The position numbers were made by a program, and so were the translations under genes. Source: Eubacterium sp. MSJ-21 (GTDB lineage Bacteria > Bacillota > Clostridia > Lachnospirales > Lachnospiraceae). From it: 64,000 bases of DNA. Shown here one piece after another: positions 35,801 through 44,600 of this stretch. Where the stretch lies: contig NZ_JAHLPZ010000005.1 in the NCBI RefSeq assembly GCF_018918185.1, positions 62,001 through 126,000 of the forward strand, in the 5' to 3' direction. How positions within the stretch are numbered: the first letter of the stretch is position 1; every line of letters starts with the position of its first letter. The notes under the pieces are model-generated. The model was not told the DNA's origin. It made no database searches and saw only the letters and a list, made by a program, of their open reading frames with translations.

Positions 35801-37023
35801 ATAGCATGCCGGATACTGGAACAACGAGCGCGGCATGGATATTTACGCCGGACAGGGAAGAATATGCACCAGCGGAAGGTGAAATAACCATCAAGGTACA
35901 GAGAGCAAATCCGCAGGTGATAGAATTGCCGACAACTGCAGATCGGATCTATGGTTCATCAAAAACGCTTGTGGACAGCATACTTACAGGCGGAAAAGTA
36001 ACAGGTGTGGACGGAAATGTGCTTGCGGGTACTTGGAGTTGGAAGAATATGGAAGAAGTTCCGGCAGTTGGCAATCATGGATACACTGCAGTATTCACAC
36101 CGGAAGATACCGCGAATTATGAGATTGTGGAAACAAAGATAACGATTAGGGTCAATGAAGCACCGGTTGAGCCGACACCGGACCCAGGTACGACACCGAC
36201 ACCGGATCCAGGTACGACACCGACACCGGATCCAGGTACGACACCGACACCGGATCCAGGTACGACACCGACACCGGATCCAGGTACGACACCGACACCG
36301 GACCCAGGTACGACACCGACACCGGACCCAGGTACGACACCGACACCGGACCCAGGTACGACACCGACACCGGACCCAGGTACGACACCGACACCGGATC
36401 CAGGTACGACACCAACGCCAGATCCGGGAGCAACGGTGACAGCCGACGGTGTATATGTGGTAAGTCACACACGTAATCAGATTGTGGTAGGTCTGGTAAC
36501 GAACAGATCACAGGATGTGGATGTAGAATATCGTTGGCTTGTATGTGATACTTCCGTAGATGCGGAAAGCTGGACAGAGATACAGGGCTGGACGAAAAAC
36601 AATGAATGGCTGGATTGGAAGCCTGGCAAGGCAGGGGATTATGTCATCGTTGGACAGGCGCGTGTTGCAGGAAATGAAAACAGCCTGACCCAGAGTGCAA
36701 TCGGAATTCAGCATCATCAGGAAATCAAGGGCAAATGTCAGATGCCATACACCGGAGAAGGCGGCGGATATCTGATGGGGTTTGAGACATTTGATAATCC
36801 GGATGCCGGATATACATATGAGATGCTTGTGTTGGATTGTACGCTGTTGGCGCAGGGAAAAGATGCGTGGATCTGGACAACTGGAAGATGCCAGATTTCA
36901 GGAAATGCATTCTGGGCAGTCTGGCAGCCACAATATGGATATTATTGGACCCTGTTCCGTGTATACGACAAAGATGGAACGTTGATTGATCAGGAGTGTT
37001 ATCCATTTGTAAATGCATATTAG
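32809..37023 (+). CDS. Giant surface protein with BspA-type leucine-rich repeats and TPTPDPG repeat spacer
   Basis: A 1404-residue exported protein. Signal peptide (MAVILAGVILVSMINVTGL) at about 10-35; BspA-like leucine-rich repeats at about 60-265 and again 380-575 (unit of about 23 residues, CSSLTSIEIPSSVTSI). Each block is followed by a Cys-pair module (CTACGRR, CTRCNHTY; CKGCGKMF). Next are MBG-like beta domains at about 680-1115, a spacer of ten TPTPDPGT-type repeats (1121-1207) and an aromatic-rich C-terminal domain of about 190 residues. No LPXTG motif or SLH domain is seen, so attachment is unclear. BspA repeats commonly bind host or cell-surface proteins. It interrupts an ABC importer locus. 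Confidence 0.92.
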   Translation: MRGWIKRVKRYMAVILAGVILVSMINVTGLESYAGQAIVAGDFTYINNGDGTGSINSYTGRDTEVVIPETINGSRITEIGEKAFRGHAGLTSVVIPSNVTKIGKCAFQECSSLTSINIPSNVTQIEKDAFSGCSSLTNVTIPESVTDIRGGAFSGCSSLTSINIPSGITYMNQYMFEGCSSISSIEIPSGVTSVEVGVFKDCSSLTSVEIPSSVTYLESFAFQGCSNLTSIKIPSSVTKIEKDVFEGCDKLVIFCETGSCAQKYAETNNISCRPLEQWGQECTHDNTELRDVTEAGCVTEGYTGNTYCTACGRRISEGRVVPALDHCYTEAVTKEPTLRTEGEKTYTCTRCNHTYTEVMARLTTPETDFKYQEKTDGTIVVTGYKADNTDMVVIPGTINGKKVTSIGDSAFYGHSELTSVEIPSGVTSIGKSVFENCANLKSVNIPASVTEIGNRAFTYCNSITSIEIPLGVTSIGNNVFDHCVNLTSVSIPASVTKIGYEAFKNCSSLTSIEIPSSVVSIDERAFISCSKLKGIKIPSSVTSIGNKAFAQCEKLVICCEEDSAARQYAMDNKIPYKSFEAWEQLICVHDNMSMCERVEATCNKTGNKEYWICKGCGKMFLDENADTEIDSIPFLNALGHEYELCATPSDDGTSGSVVFTCKRENCKENDTGHRETVTITAPDKATLVFDGNAKEATVSCSSKNVPENAPEIVYTGKNLTNGKPVNAGTYTASITIGTGADAVSASVTYEIAQKELTVTGATAKDRLYDGVSDKVDISAVSISGVRDGEDVAVDLTGLQGTLGSVKAGSYTEVTLPELTLTGKDAANYKLVLPSGTVTLSDSVTISKKDAQITGNTIKRKYLFLRENMEAINLKDLLPEDCENVTYGNPAISGDITYSVAPKIEDGVLTYTVDKGTVGNAGTIQVQVVTDNYTDITITIHTELMDQIPTVLQSGTTIQLKKSVLTYGETISKLEFSDALFVEKDGKRVAGTLAWKNPDSMPDTGTTSAAWIFTPDREEYAPAEGEITIKVQRANPQVIELPTTADRIYGSSKTLVDSILTGGKVTGVDGNVLAGTWSWKNMEEVPAVGNHGYTAVFTPEDTANYEIVETKITIRVNEAPVEPTPDPGTTPTPDPGTTPTPDPGTTPTPDPGTTPTPDPGTTPTPDPGTTPTPDPGTTPTPDPGTTPTPDPGTTPTPDPGTTPTPDPGATVTADGVYVVSHTRNQIVVGLVTNRSQDVDVEYRWLVCDTSVDAESWTEIQGWTKNNEWLDWKPGKAGDYVIVGQARVAGNENSLTQSAIGIQHHQEIKGKCQMPYTGEGGGYLMGFETFDNPDAGYTYEMLVLDCTLLAQGKDAWIWTTGRCQISGNAFWAVWQPQYGYYWTLFRVYDKDGTLIDQECYPFVNAY
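36172..36430 (+). repeat. In-frame 24-bp repeats encoding TPTPDPGT
   Basis: Eleven PDP codon triplets spaced exactly 24 bases (36181, 36205 ... 36421). Two variants, GGATCC and GGACCC, occur in blocks, a sign of recent expansion by slippage or unequal exchange. Copy number could vary between strains without breaking the frame. Confidence 0.95.
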
Positions 37024-37114
37024 ATAGAGATCGGTGTTGCGATGAAAAACCGCGAACGCGTCACACCGGTCACAGAACGATTCTTTTCTTATTTACATTT
37101 TATGGAGAATACGG

Positions 37115-37729
37115 ATGCAGGACATTAGAATAACAAATATATCGAAAGCGTATGGTGATAAGCAGGTGTTAAACCGTATCTCGAAAGAGTTCCCGTCGGG
37201 AGAGACGACCGTAATCATGGGTGCGTCCGGCTGTGGCAAGACAACCCTGCTTCGGATTCTGCTCGGATTAGAAATGCCAGATAATGGAGAAGTGATCGGA
37301 ATGCCGGAGAAGGTTTCCGTATTATTTCAGGAGGACCGGTTGTGTGAGGATGCTTCTGCCTATGAGAATATCGCCCTTGTGCTGGAACGAAAAAGAACGC
37401 GTGCACAAAAGGATGCACAGCGCCGTAAGATAGAACAGGAAGCGGCGCAGGTCGGTATCACGGCGGAAGACTTAACACAGAATGTCATGGAATTAAGTGG
37501 TGGCATGCGGCGTAGGATTGCTCTGCTCCGGGCGTTGTTGTACGAGGCGGATTGCGTGGTTTTAGATGAACCATTCAAAGGCTTGGACGCCGCGACGAAG
37601 CAGATCGTGATGCAGTATGTGAAGGAAAAGGTCACGGGCAGGACGACATTTCTTGTGACACATGAGCAGGCAGAAGTCGATTTTTTCGGCGGGAATTTCT
37701 GGAACCTTTCGCTTGAAAATGAAAAATAA
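37115..37729 (+). CDS. ABC importer ATPase subunit
   Basis: A 204-residue ATPase of the SsuB/TauB type: Walker A GASGCGKTTLL, Q-loop VLFQEDRL, signature MELSGGMRRRIALLRAL, Walker B CVVLDEPFKGLD and switch His FLVTHEQAE. It is short for the family (about 250). It fits the binding protein and permease at 30310-32066, but a 4.2 kb surface-protein gene and a TetR gene lie between them. GGAG precedes the start. Confidence 0.92.
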   Translation: MQDIRITNISKAYGDKQVLNRISKEFPSGETTVIMGASGCGKTTLLRILLGLEMPDNGEVIGMPEKVSVLFQEDRLCEDASAYENIALVLERKRTRAQKDAQRRKIEQEAAQVGITAEDLTQNVMELSGGMRRRIALLRALLYEADCVVLDEPFKGLDAATKQIVMQYVKEKVTGRTTFLVTHEQAEVDFFGGNFWNLSLENEK

Positions 37730-37754
37730 AATCGTGAGTAAAATTTTACTAAAA

Positions 37755-37785
37755 AAAGAGACGTAAATGATAGACGTCTCTTTTC
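37755..37785 (+). terminator. Terminator after the ABC ATPase gene
   Basis: AGAGACGT (37757-37764) pairs with ACGTCTCT (37774-37781), then TTTTC. A possible -10 box TATAAT for the next gene is at 37804-37809, with only a poor -35 match. Confidence 0.8.
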
Positions 37786-37911
37786 TTATGTGGAAAAATA
37801 CGATATAATTATAGTGTGCGTGATTGTGCGCAATATGCTGTCGCAGAGATTGTCAGACAGATATAAAAACAAGAAACTAAAATAAGAATTTTAATAAAAA
37901 GGAGTGTTGAA

Positions 37912-40605
37912 ATGAAGATTAATTATGTAGGAAATCAGGGCGATTTTACTATGGAGAATCCAGAGATGCTTAGTTATCTTTATTTTCCAATCGCAAATGA
38001 ATCAGGGGTTATGAGTTCGGTTGCACCCGATCTTGCAGGTGACTCAAAGATGAGCCAGAATTCTTTTCTGATGCCACCGGTTAGCTGTGAGAATCTGCAC
38101 AATGACAAGTCATCCAGAAACGTATGGTGCAAGATCAACGGGAAGACACTCTGGTCCTTGACCGGACGTTCCGCTGCCCAGCAGGCAGAACTTTTTACAG
38201 AGGACAAGGAGCCGACCTATTTGGAGGCAGGCTTTATGCATCACAAGATCACACGTACGTCCGAGAGAAATGGGGTGAAGGCATCTCTTTCCAGCGTATC
38301 CCCGATCAGCGGTGAGAAGCTCGAACTTCTGAAGGTAGAGCTTACAAATATTTCAGAGAAAGAAATGACAATGCAGGTCGTAACTGCGATTCCGCTTTAC
38401 GCAAGATCTGCAGACAATATCCGTGACCATCGTCATGTAACGGCTCTGCTTCATCGTATCACAACGAATGAGACAGGCATCCTTGTAAAACCGACGATGA
38501 CATTTGACGAGCGTGGACATAAGCGTAACGAAATCAACTATGGCGTATTCGGTGGAAATGAGAACGAGACACCGATCGGCTATTATCCAATCGTAGAGGA
38601 TTTCATCGGTGAGGGTGGTAATCTGGAGAACCCACGTGCACTTTACAAGAACCCGCTTGCACCATATGCGAAGGGCGAAGGCATCGACGGATACGAAGCA
38701 TTGGGCGGTGTTGTATTCGCAGAGAAGAAGGTTGCTGCCGGTGAGACAATCTCCTATGTGATCGCAATGGGCTATGGCGACAGCGCAGAGGAGCTTACAA
38801 CGGCTGCGAACAAGTTCCTGAGTGTCAAGGCATTTGACAAGGCATGGGACGAGACAATCGCATACTGGCAGGAGAAGGTCAATGTCTCTTATCACACAGG
38901 CAACAAGGATTTCGACCAGTGGATGAAGTGGGTAAGCTTCCAGCCGATGCTGCGTCGTATCTATGGATGTTCGTTCCTTCCACATCATGATTATGGTAAG
39001 GGCGGTCGTGGATGGCGTGACCTGTGGCAGGATTGTCTGGCACTTCTGATTATGAATCCGGATGGCGTGCGTCAGATGCTGATCGACAACTTCGGTGGTG
39101 TGCGTCTCGATGGTACAAACGCAACGATCATCGGAAGCAAGCAGGGCGAATTTATCGCTGACCGTAACGGTATCGCGCGTGTATGGATGGATCACGGCGT
39201 ATGGCCATATCTTACGACGGAGCTTTATATCAATCAGACAGGAGATCTGGATATCCTGTTAGAAGAAAATACATATTTCAAGGATCTTCTGATCTGCCGT
39301 GGTGAGGACCGCGATACAGACTGGGATATCTCACAGGGCGAAAAGCAGAAGGATGCAGCAGGTAATGTATATTCCGGAACTTTGTTGGAGCATCTGCTGA
39401 TCCAGAATCTGTCTTCGTTCTATGATGTTGGAGATCACAACGAGATCCGCCTGCGTGGTGCAGACTGGAATGATGCACTTGATATGGCTGCACAACGCGG
39501 CGAGAGTGTGGCATTTACAACGATGTACGCAGACAATATGGATCATATCGCAGGACTGCTTGCAGCATTTGAGGCATCTGGCAAAAAGACTGTGAAGATC
39601 GCAAAGGAGATGCAGCAGCTTCTCGTATCCGGTGCAGATCTGTATGAGGATGTAGCGAAGAAGCGTGAAGTTCTGATGAACTACTGCGAGACCTGTAGAC
39701 ATACACTTTCCGGCGAGAAGGTAGATATCTCCGTAGCAGAGCTTGCTGCAAACCTCAAGGAGAAGGCAGACTGGATGCGTGAGCATATCCGCAAGACCGA
39801 GTGGGTACAGACCGCGGAGGGCGATGGCTTCTTCAACGGTTATTATGATAATTCCGGCAAGGCAGTTGAGGGTGATGTAAACGGTGGCGTCCGTATGATG
39901 CTTACCTCACAGGTATTTACAATTATGTCGAAGACAGCAACCGACGAGCAGATCGCCGAGATCGTGAAGTCCGCAGACAAGTATCTGTATGATGCTTCTG
40001 TTGGTGGTTACCGTCTGAACACCGATTTCCATGAGGTAAAGATGGATCTTGGACGTATGTTTGGATTCGCGTATGGACATAAGGAAAATGGTGCCGTGTT
40101 CTGTCACATGGCAACGATGTTTGGAAATGCACTTTATCAAAGAGGCTTCGCGAAGGAAGCATATAAGGTATTTCATACATTATTTGAACACTGCAACGAT
40201 GTTGAGAAGAGCCGCATCTATCCGGGTGTGCCGGAGTATGTCGATGCTAAGGGACGTGGCGTGTACCACTATCTGACCGGTGCTGCAAGCTGGCTGCTTG
40301 TGACTGTAATTACACAGATGTTTGGTGTGCGCGGACAGATGGGAAATCTGACATTCGTGCCACAGCTTCTGCCGGAGCAGTTCGATGCAAATGGAGAAGC
40401 AGGACTTTCTATGATCTTTGCAGACAGAAATGTCAAGATCGTTATGAAGAATGCAGAGAAGAAGGCACCAGCCGATTACAAGGTAAGTGCAATCACAATC
40501 GATGGCGCTGCATATGCATTCGATGCCACACCAGTCATTAAGCGCGCCGATATCGAGGCACTCTCCAAGGATGCACAGCATACGATCGAAGTGACACTTG
40601 CATAG
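37912..40605 (+). CDS. GH94-like glycoside phosphorylase
   Basis: An 897-residue cytosolic enzyme with the GH94/cellobiose-phosphorylase layout: N-terminal beta-sandwich domain (residues 1-270), linker, then an (alpha/alpha)6 barrel. Landmarks: FLPHHDYGKGGRGWRDLWQD, GEFIADRNGIARVW, and the catalytic-acid motif GADWNDALDM (Asp near 518, family DWNDGM). Such enzymes split a beta-glucoside with phosphate to give glucose-1-phosphate. The specific sugar is not determined by eye; the sequence is not a standard cellobiose phosphorylase. AAGGAG precedes the start. Very strong codon bias toward major codons suggests high expression. Confidence 0.85.
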   Translation: MKINYVGNQGDFTMENPEMLSYLYFPIANESGVMSSVAPDLAGDSKMSQNSFLMPPVSCENLHNDKSSRNVWCKINGKTLWSLTGRSAAQQAELFTEDKEPTYLEAGFMHHKITRTSERNGVKASLSSVSPISGEKLELLKVELTNISEKEMTMQVVTAIPLYARSADNIRDHRHVTALLHRITTNETGILVKPTMTFDERGHKRNEINYGVFGGNENETPIGYYPIVEDFIGEGGNLENPRALYKNPLAPYAKGEGIDGYEALGGVVFAEKKVAAGETISYVIAMGYGDSAEELTTAANKFLSVKAFDKAWDETIAYWQEKVNVSYHTGNKDFDQWMKWVSFQPMLRRIYGCSFLPHHDYGKGGRGWRDLWQDCLALLIMNPDGVRQMLIDNFGGVRLDGTNATIIGSKQGEFIADRNGIARVWMDHGVWPYLTTELYINQTGDLDILLEENTYFKDLLICRGEDRDTDWDISQGEKQKDAAGNVYSGTLLEHLLIQNLSSFYDVGDHNEIRLRGADWNDALDMAAQRGESVAFTTMYADNMDHIAGLLAAFEASGKKTVKIAKEMQQLLVSGADLYEDVAKKREVLMNYCETCRHTLSGEKVDISVAELAANLKEKADWMREHIRKTEWVQTAEGDGFFNGYYDNSGKAVEGDVNGGVRMMLTSQVFTIMSKTATDEQIAEIVKSADKYLYDASVGGYRLNTDFHEVKMDLGRMFGFAYGHKENGAVFCHMATMFGNALYQRGFAKEAYKVFHTLFEHCNDVEKSRIYPGVPEYVDAKGRGVYHYLTGAASWLLVTVITQMFGVRGQMGNLTFVPQLLPEQFDANGEAGLSMIFADRNVKIVMKNAEKKAPADYKVSAITIDGAAYAFDATPVIKRADIEALSKDAQHTIEVTLA

Positions 40606-40654
40606 AAGGTAAAAATGACGCACGTGTTATTTGTTATTGATACTTTGTAGATGC

Positions 40655-40865
40655 GGTGATGAAACCACATATAAGTGGATTATAGTTTCATAGAATACCA
40701 ATTTATACGCAGACCATTGGAACACGCCAGCACTTAACGAGCTGTGTCTGAAGAATGAAGACACAGGGAGTTTAGTGTCTGTTGCGTGTGGAAGTGAGCG
40801 AGAGCGAGTCTGCGTTGAATTGCGTATTCTATGGAACTATCAGATAGTGTAGAGGTTTCATCACC
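40655..40865 (+). ncRNA. Giant nested hairpin A, candidate structured RNA
   Basis: Six stacked helices: 40655-40666/40854-40865 (12 bp perfect), 40682-40698/40824-40840 (17 bp, one G-U), 40707-40714/40808-40815 (8 bp), 40722-40727/40784-40789 (6 bp), 40730-40738/40770-40778 (one mismatch), 40742-40749/40759-40766 (8 bp). Unpaired CCATTG on the left and GGAAGTGAGCGAGAGCG (40790-40806) on the right are identical in element B at 61385-61600. It lies between the phosphorylase and cupin genes; no gene is present in 40606-40889. Confidence 0.8.
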
Positions 40866-40889
40866 GGAACAGATAGAAAGGAAAAGAAC

Positions 40890-41291
40890 ATGGAAGGAAT
40901 TGAAATTATAGATTTTCAGCCGGAAGGCTACAAACCACTTGTGGATTACGAAAGCTGGAGAGTCGCAGTCTTAAAGTTTTGCGACGATCTGCTGATCGAG
41001 AATGTAAAGACAATGCAGAAGCATTTATATACGGACGAGGTATTCGTACTGGTACAGGGACATTGCACACTGTTCCTTGCAGGCGAGGGCGACAAGCCGG
41101 GCAAGATCACAGCTGTACACATGGAGCCACACAAGATCTACAACATCAAGAAGGGCACATGGCATAACCATATCATGGATACGGACGGCGAAGTTGTGAT
41201 TGTAGAAAACCGCGACACCTGCGACGACAACTCCCCAATCCTGCCACTCGACAAGGATCAGCTGGTAGAATTGGCAAACGCGGCAAAGTAA
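40890..41291 (+). CDS. Small cupin-fold protein between two phosphorylase genes
   Basis: A 133-residue single-domain beta-barrel protein. Cupin-like pattern: HLYTDEVFVLVQGHCTLFLAG (H and E of motif 1), then YNIKKGTWHNHIMDTDG (motif 2 with H-x-H). It fits the cupin fold seen in small sugar-binding or isomerase-type proteins, but no substrate can be named. AAAGG precedes the start. Its placement between two GH94-like enzymes, each separated by a giant hairpin, suggests a role in the same sugar pathway, for example anomer or epimer handling. Confidence 0.8.
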   Translation: MEGIEIIDFQPEGYKPLVDYESWRVAVLKFCDDLLIENVKTMQKHLYTDEVFVLVQGHCTLFLAGEGDKPGKITAVHMEPHKIYNIKKGTWHNHIMDTDGEVVIVENRDTCDDNSPILPLDKDQLVELANAAK

Positions 41292-41358
41292 AATTTGCAG
41301 TCAAAGATAAATCAGATTTATAAATAAAACAGGATAATTGAACAGCTATTTATGTATA

Positions 41359-41646
41359 GTCGTGAAACGCAATACTATATAGTACATCACATAAGATTCA
41401 TTGCACGAGATAAGATATAGATATGTTTGGAACTTAGAAGTACTTAATGTTCTATAAGTATATCAGCCATGTTTGAACATGATGTTCAAACAAGCCGCCA
41501 CTGAGCCATGGATGGCGAATTGGCGGCGGTGGCGTGAATAATCAGTGAAGTGAATTAGAACATTTAGTACTTCTTGGTTGCAATACATTTATATCATATC
41601 TCGTGCGAATGAATTTATGTGTTGTAAAATGCATGCGTTTCACGAC
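41359..41646 (+). repeat. Giant nested hairpin C (288 bp)
   Basis: Outer stem GTCGTGAAACGCA (41359-41371) pairs perfectly with 41634-41646. A near-perfect stem of about 32 bp follows (CACATAAGATTCATT, GCACGAGATAAGATATA on the left; 41590-41622 on the right). Then comes GAAGTACTTAATGTTCTA against TAGAACATTTAGTACTTC. The tip branches into two hairpins (GTTTGAA/TTCAAAC and GCCGCCA/TGGCGGC). The ACTTAA/TTTAGT pair recurs in elements A and B. No gene lies in 41292-41693. Confidence 0.8.
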
Positions 41647-41693
41647 GGATAAAACAGATTACAATTATCCGTACGATTTAGAAAGGGAAAAAT

Positions 41694-44600
41694 ATGTTTG
41701 ACAATAAGAACCGCTTTGTAATCGAAAACTACAACAAACAATCCTGTTTCGCAAGCTTCCTCCCGGGCATCAGTGGCATCCACGGAACCCCGCTGTGGAA
41801 CTTCTACGTAAACCGAGGACAGGCAATCTGCAGCTTTGGCTCAGAGAACAAAGATCATTCCATCATGGAATTTTATCCGGCACATCAGTCCTACCAGTTT
41901 ACAAAGACAATGGGCTTCCGCACATTTCTGAAGGTAGACGGAACATTTTATGAGCCATTTGTGGACGACGATATGCCACATAAGATGTACATCGGCATGA
42001 ACGAGCTGGAAATCGAGGAGACAAACGAAGCACTTGGCATCAAAGTAAACGTTTTGTATTACACAATGCCGAACGAGCGCCTCGGCGGTCTGGTTCGTAC
42101 CGTGACGATTACGAATCTCTCCGGTGCGAAGAAGGACGTGGAAGTGTTAGATGGTATGCCGGCACTGCTTCCATATGGTATCGCATTAAAGGATATGAAA
42201 GAAACGGCACAGACGACCAAGGCGTGGATGCAGGTCGAGAATGTAAACGAGAAGCTGCCATATTACCGTGTGCGTATCGCGCTTGCCGATGCGGCAGAGG
42301 TTTCCGAGGTAGAGGCAGGAAACTTCATGGTATCTGTGAACAAGGATGGCGGGAAGCTTCCGATCATCGCCGATCCGGAACTGATCTTTGATTACGATAC
42401 AAGTCTGGCAAAACCGGTGAATTTCTATAAGACAGAGGTGCTTGCACTTGCGGCAGAGCATCAGCTTTGCGCCAATCAGGTACCGGCAGGCTTTGCGTGT
42501 GCACATGAGGAGATTACAGATAGCTACACGATCTATTCTGTATATGGTCAGGCAGGCACGAAGGAACTGTTCCATACATTTGCAGATGCTGGCTTGGATG
42601 CAGCATATTTTGCAAGAAAGCATGAAGAAAATGATACAATCATCAACGAACTTGCAGATACGATCGCAACGACAACCGCAGATCCTGTCTTCGATGCATA
42701 CTGCAAGCAGACATACATTGACAACGTCCTGCGTGGCGGATATCCGGTGAAGCTTCCGGGCGGACATATCTTCTATGTATATTCCAGAAAGCACGGTGAT
42801 GTGGAGCGTGATTATAATTTCTTCTCCATGCTTCCGGAATATTACTCACAGGGAAATGGAAACTTCCGTGATGTAAACCAGAACCGCAGAAGCGATATCT
42901 ATTTTGCGAACTTCGTCGGCGATTACAATATCAAGGTATTTTATGATCTGCTGCAGTTGGATGGCTACAATCCATTGCAGGTAAAGCAGATTACATACTC
43001 ATTAAAGCCGGATGCAGAAGCAGAAGCGCTCTCTTATGTAACGGAGCATGCAGATGTTCTGAAGGATTTATTTGCAAAGCCGTTTACACCGGGTAAATTA
43101 TATGCGCAGATTTACAATAAGAAGGTTGGACTTACCATCGAGGAAGATGCGTTCTTTGCAGTTGTGATGGAACATAGTGTCGAAAATCTGAACGCAGATT
43201 TCGGTGAGGGTTACTGGAGTGACCACTGGACATACAATCTTGATCTTGTGGACGCATATCTGTCTGTCTATCCGGAGAAGGAAGAGACGATGCTCTTTGA
43301 CGAGAAGGATTATACCTACTATGAGTCAAAGGCAACCGTGCTTCCACGTGTGAAGCGGTATGTCAAGACAGAGAAGGGTGTCAGACAGTACCATTCTATC
43401 GACGAGGAGAAGAAGGCAGAGGTAACCTTCGACAAGGCACGTACCGTATATGGAAAGGGTGAGGTCTATACTTCAAACCTTGCAACGAAGCTCGTGCTGA
43501 TGAGTACACTCAAGTTCGATGCGCTGGATATGAAGGGAATCGGAGTCGAGATGGAAGGTGGAAAACCGGGCTGGTATGACGCGTTAAATGGTCTGCCGGG
43601 CTTGTTCGGTTCTTCTGTCTGTGAGACGTATGAGTTACAGCGGATGCTGTTGTTCCTGCGTGAGGAACTTGCGAAGTTTGACCGTGCGGTAGATGTTCCG
43701 GCAGAGCTTGCTAAGCTGATTGATGAGACAGATGCGGCACTGCAAGCTTATACAAAGGGCGGGGATCGTCTGGCAGTCTGGAATGCAGTGAATATCGCGA
43801 AGGAAAATTATCGTGAGAAGACCGCATTTGGCATTGATGGAAAAGAAGAGACGATTCCGGCTGCGAAGCTTGTGGCAATTTTTGACCGCATGATCGCATA
43901 TGTAGAAGAAGGAATCGAGCTTGGATGTGCGATGAAGGATGGTGTTGCACCGGCATATATGGCATACAGCATGTCTGATTATACAGAGAAGGATGGCGTA
44001 ATTACACCGGAGAATCTGCAGGTGGTTGATATCCCGTTGTTTTTAGAGGGACCGGTCCGTTACCTGAAGCTGCCACAGACACATGAGGCGAAGGAAGCAC
44101 TTTACGAGAAGGTGAAGGCTTCAGATATGTATGATAAGAAGCTTGATATGTACAAGGTCAATGCACCGCTTACAAAATGTTCTTACGAGATTGGTCGTGC
44201 ACGTGCATTCTCCCCAGGCTGGCTGGAGAACGAATCCATCTGGCTGCATATGGAGTACAAATATTTACTGGAGTTGTTGAAGTCCGGACTTTACGAAGAA
44301 TATTTTGCAGACTTAAAGAAGATGGGGGTTCCGTTCCTGCCTTATGAAACATACGGCAGAAGTCCGCTCGAGAATTCATCGTTCTTAGTCAGCTCTGCAA
44401 ACTTCAATGAGAAGATTCACGGAAAAGGTTTCGTGGCAAGACTGAGTGGTTCAACCGCAGAGTTCTTACAGATGTGGGAGCTTATGATGAACGGCGAGAA
44501 GTTGTTTACAATGCAGGATGGCGTGCTTACATTTAAGCTTGCACCGGCAATCCCGGCATATCTCGTGAAGGACGAAGGCAAGGTAGAGGCAACACTGTTT

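Noticed and set aside
36155-36511. Open frames on both strands across the TPTPDPG repeat
   Set aside because: They are shadows of the repetitive surface-protein gene in other frames.
37790-37911. LacI-type operator around TTGTGCGCAA upstream of the phosphorylase
   Set aside because: Only the central TGCGCA is symmetric; the flanks do not match, so it is not a convincing operator.
38353-39195. Long antisense frame (280 codons) within the 897-residue phosphorylase
   Set aside because: Its Cys/His/Ile-rich composition is that of an antisense shadow of a strongly codon-biased gene; the sense protein carries clear motifs.
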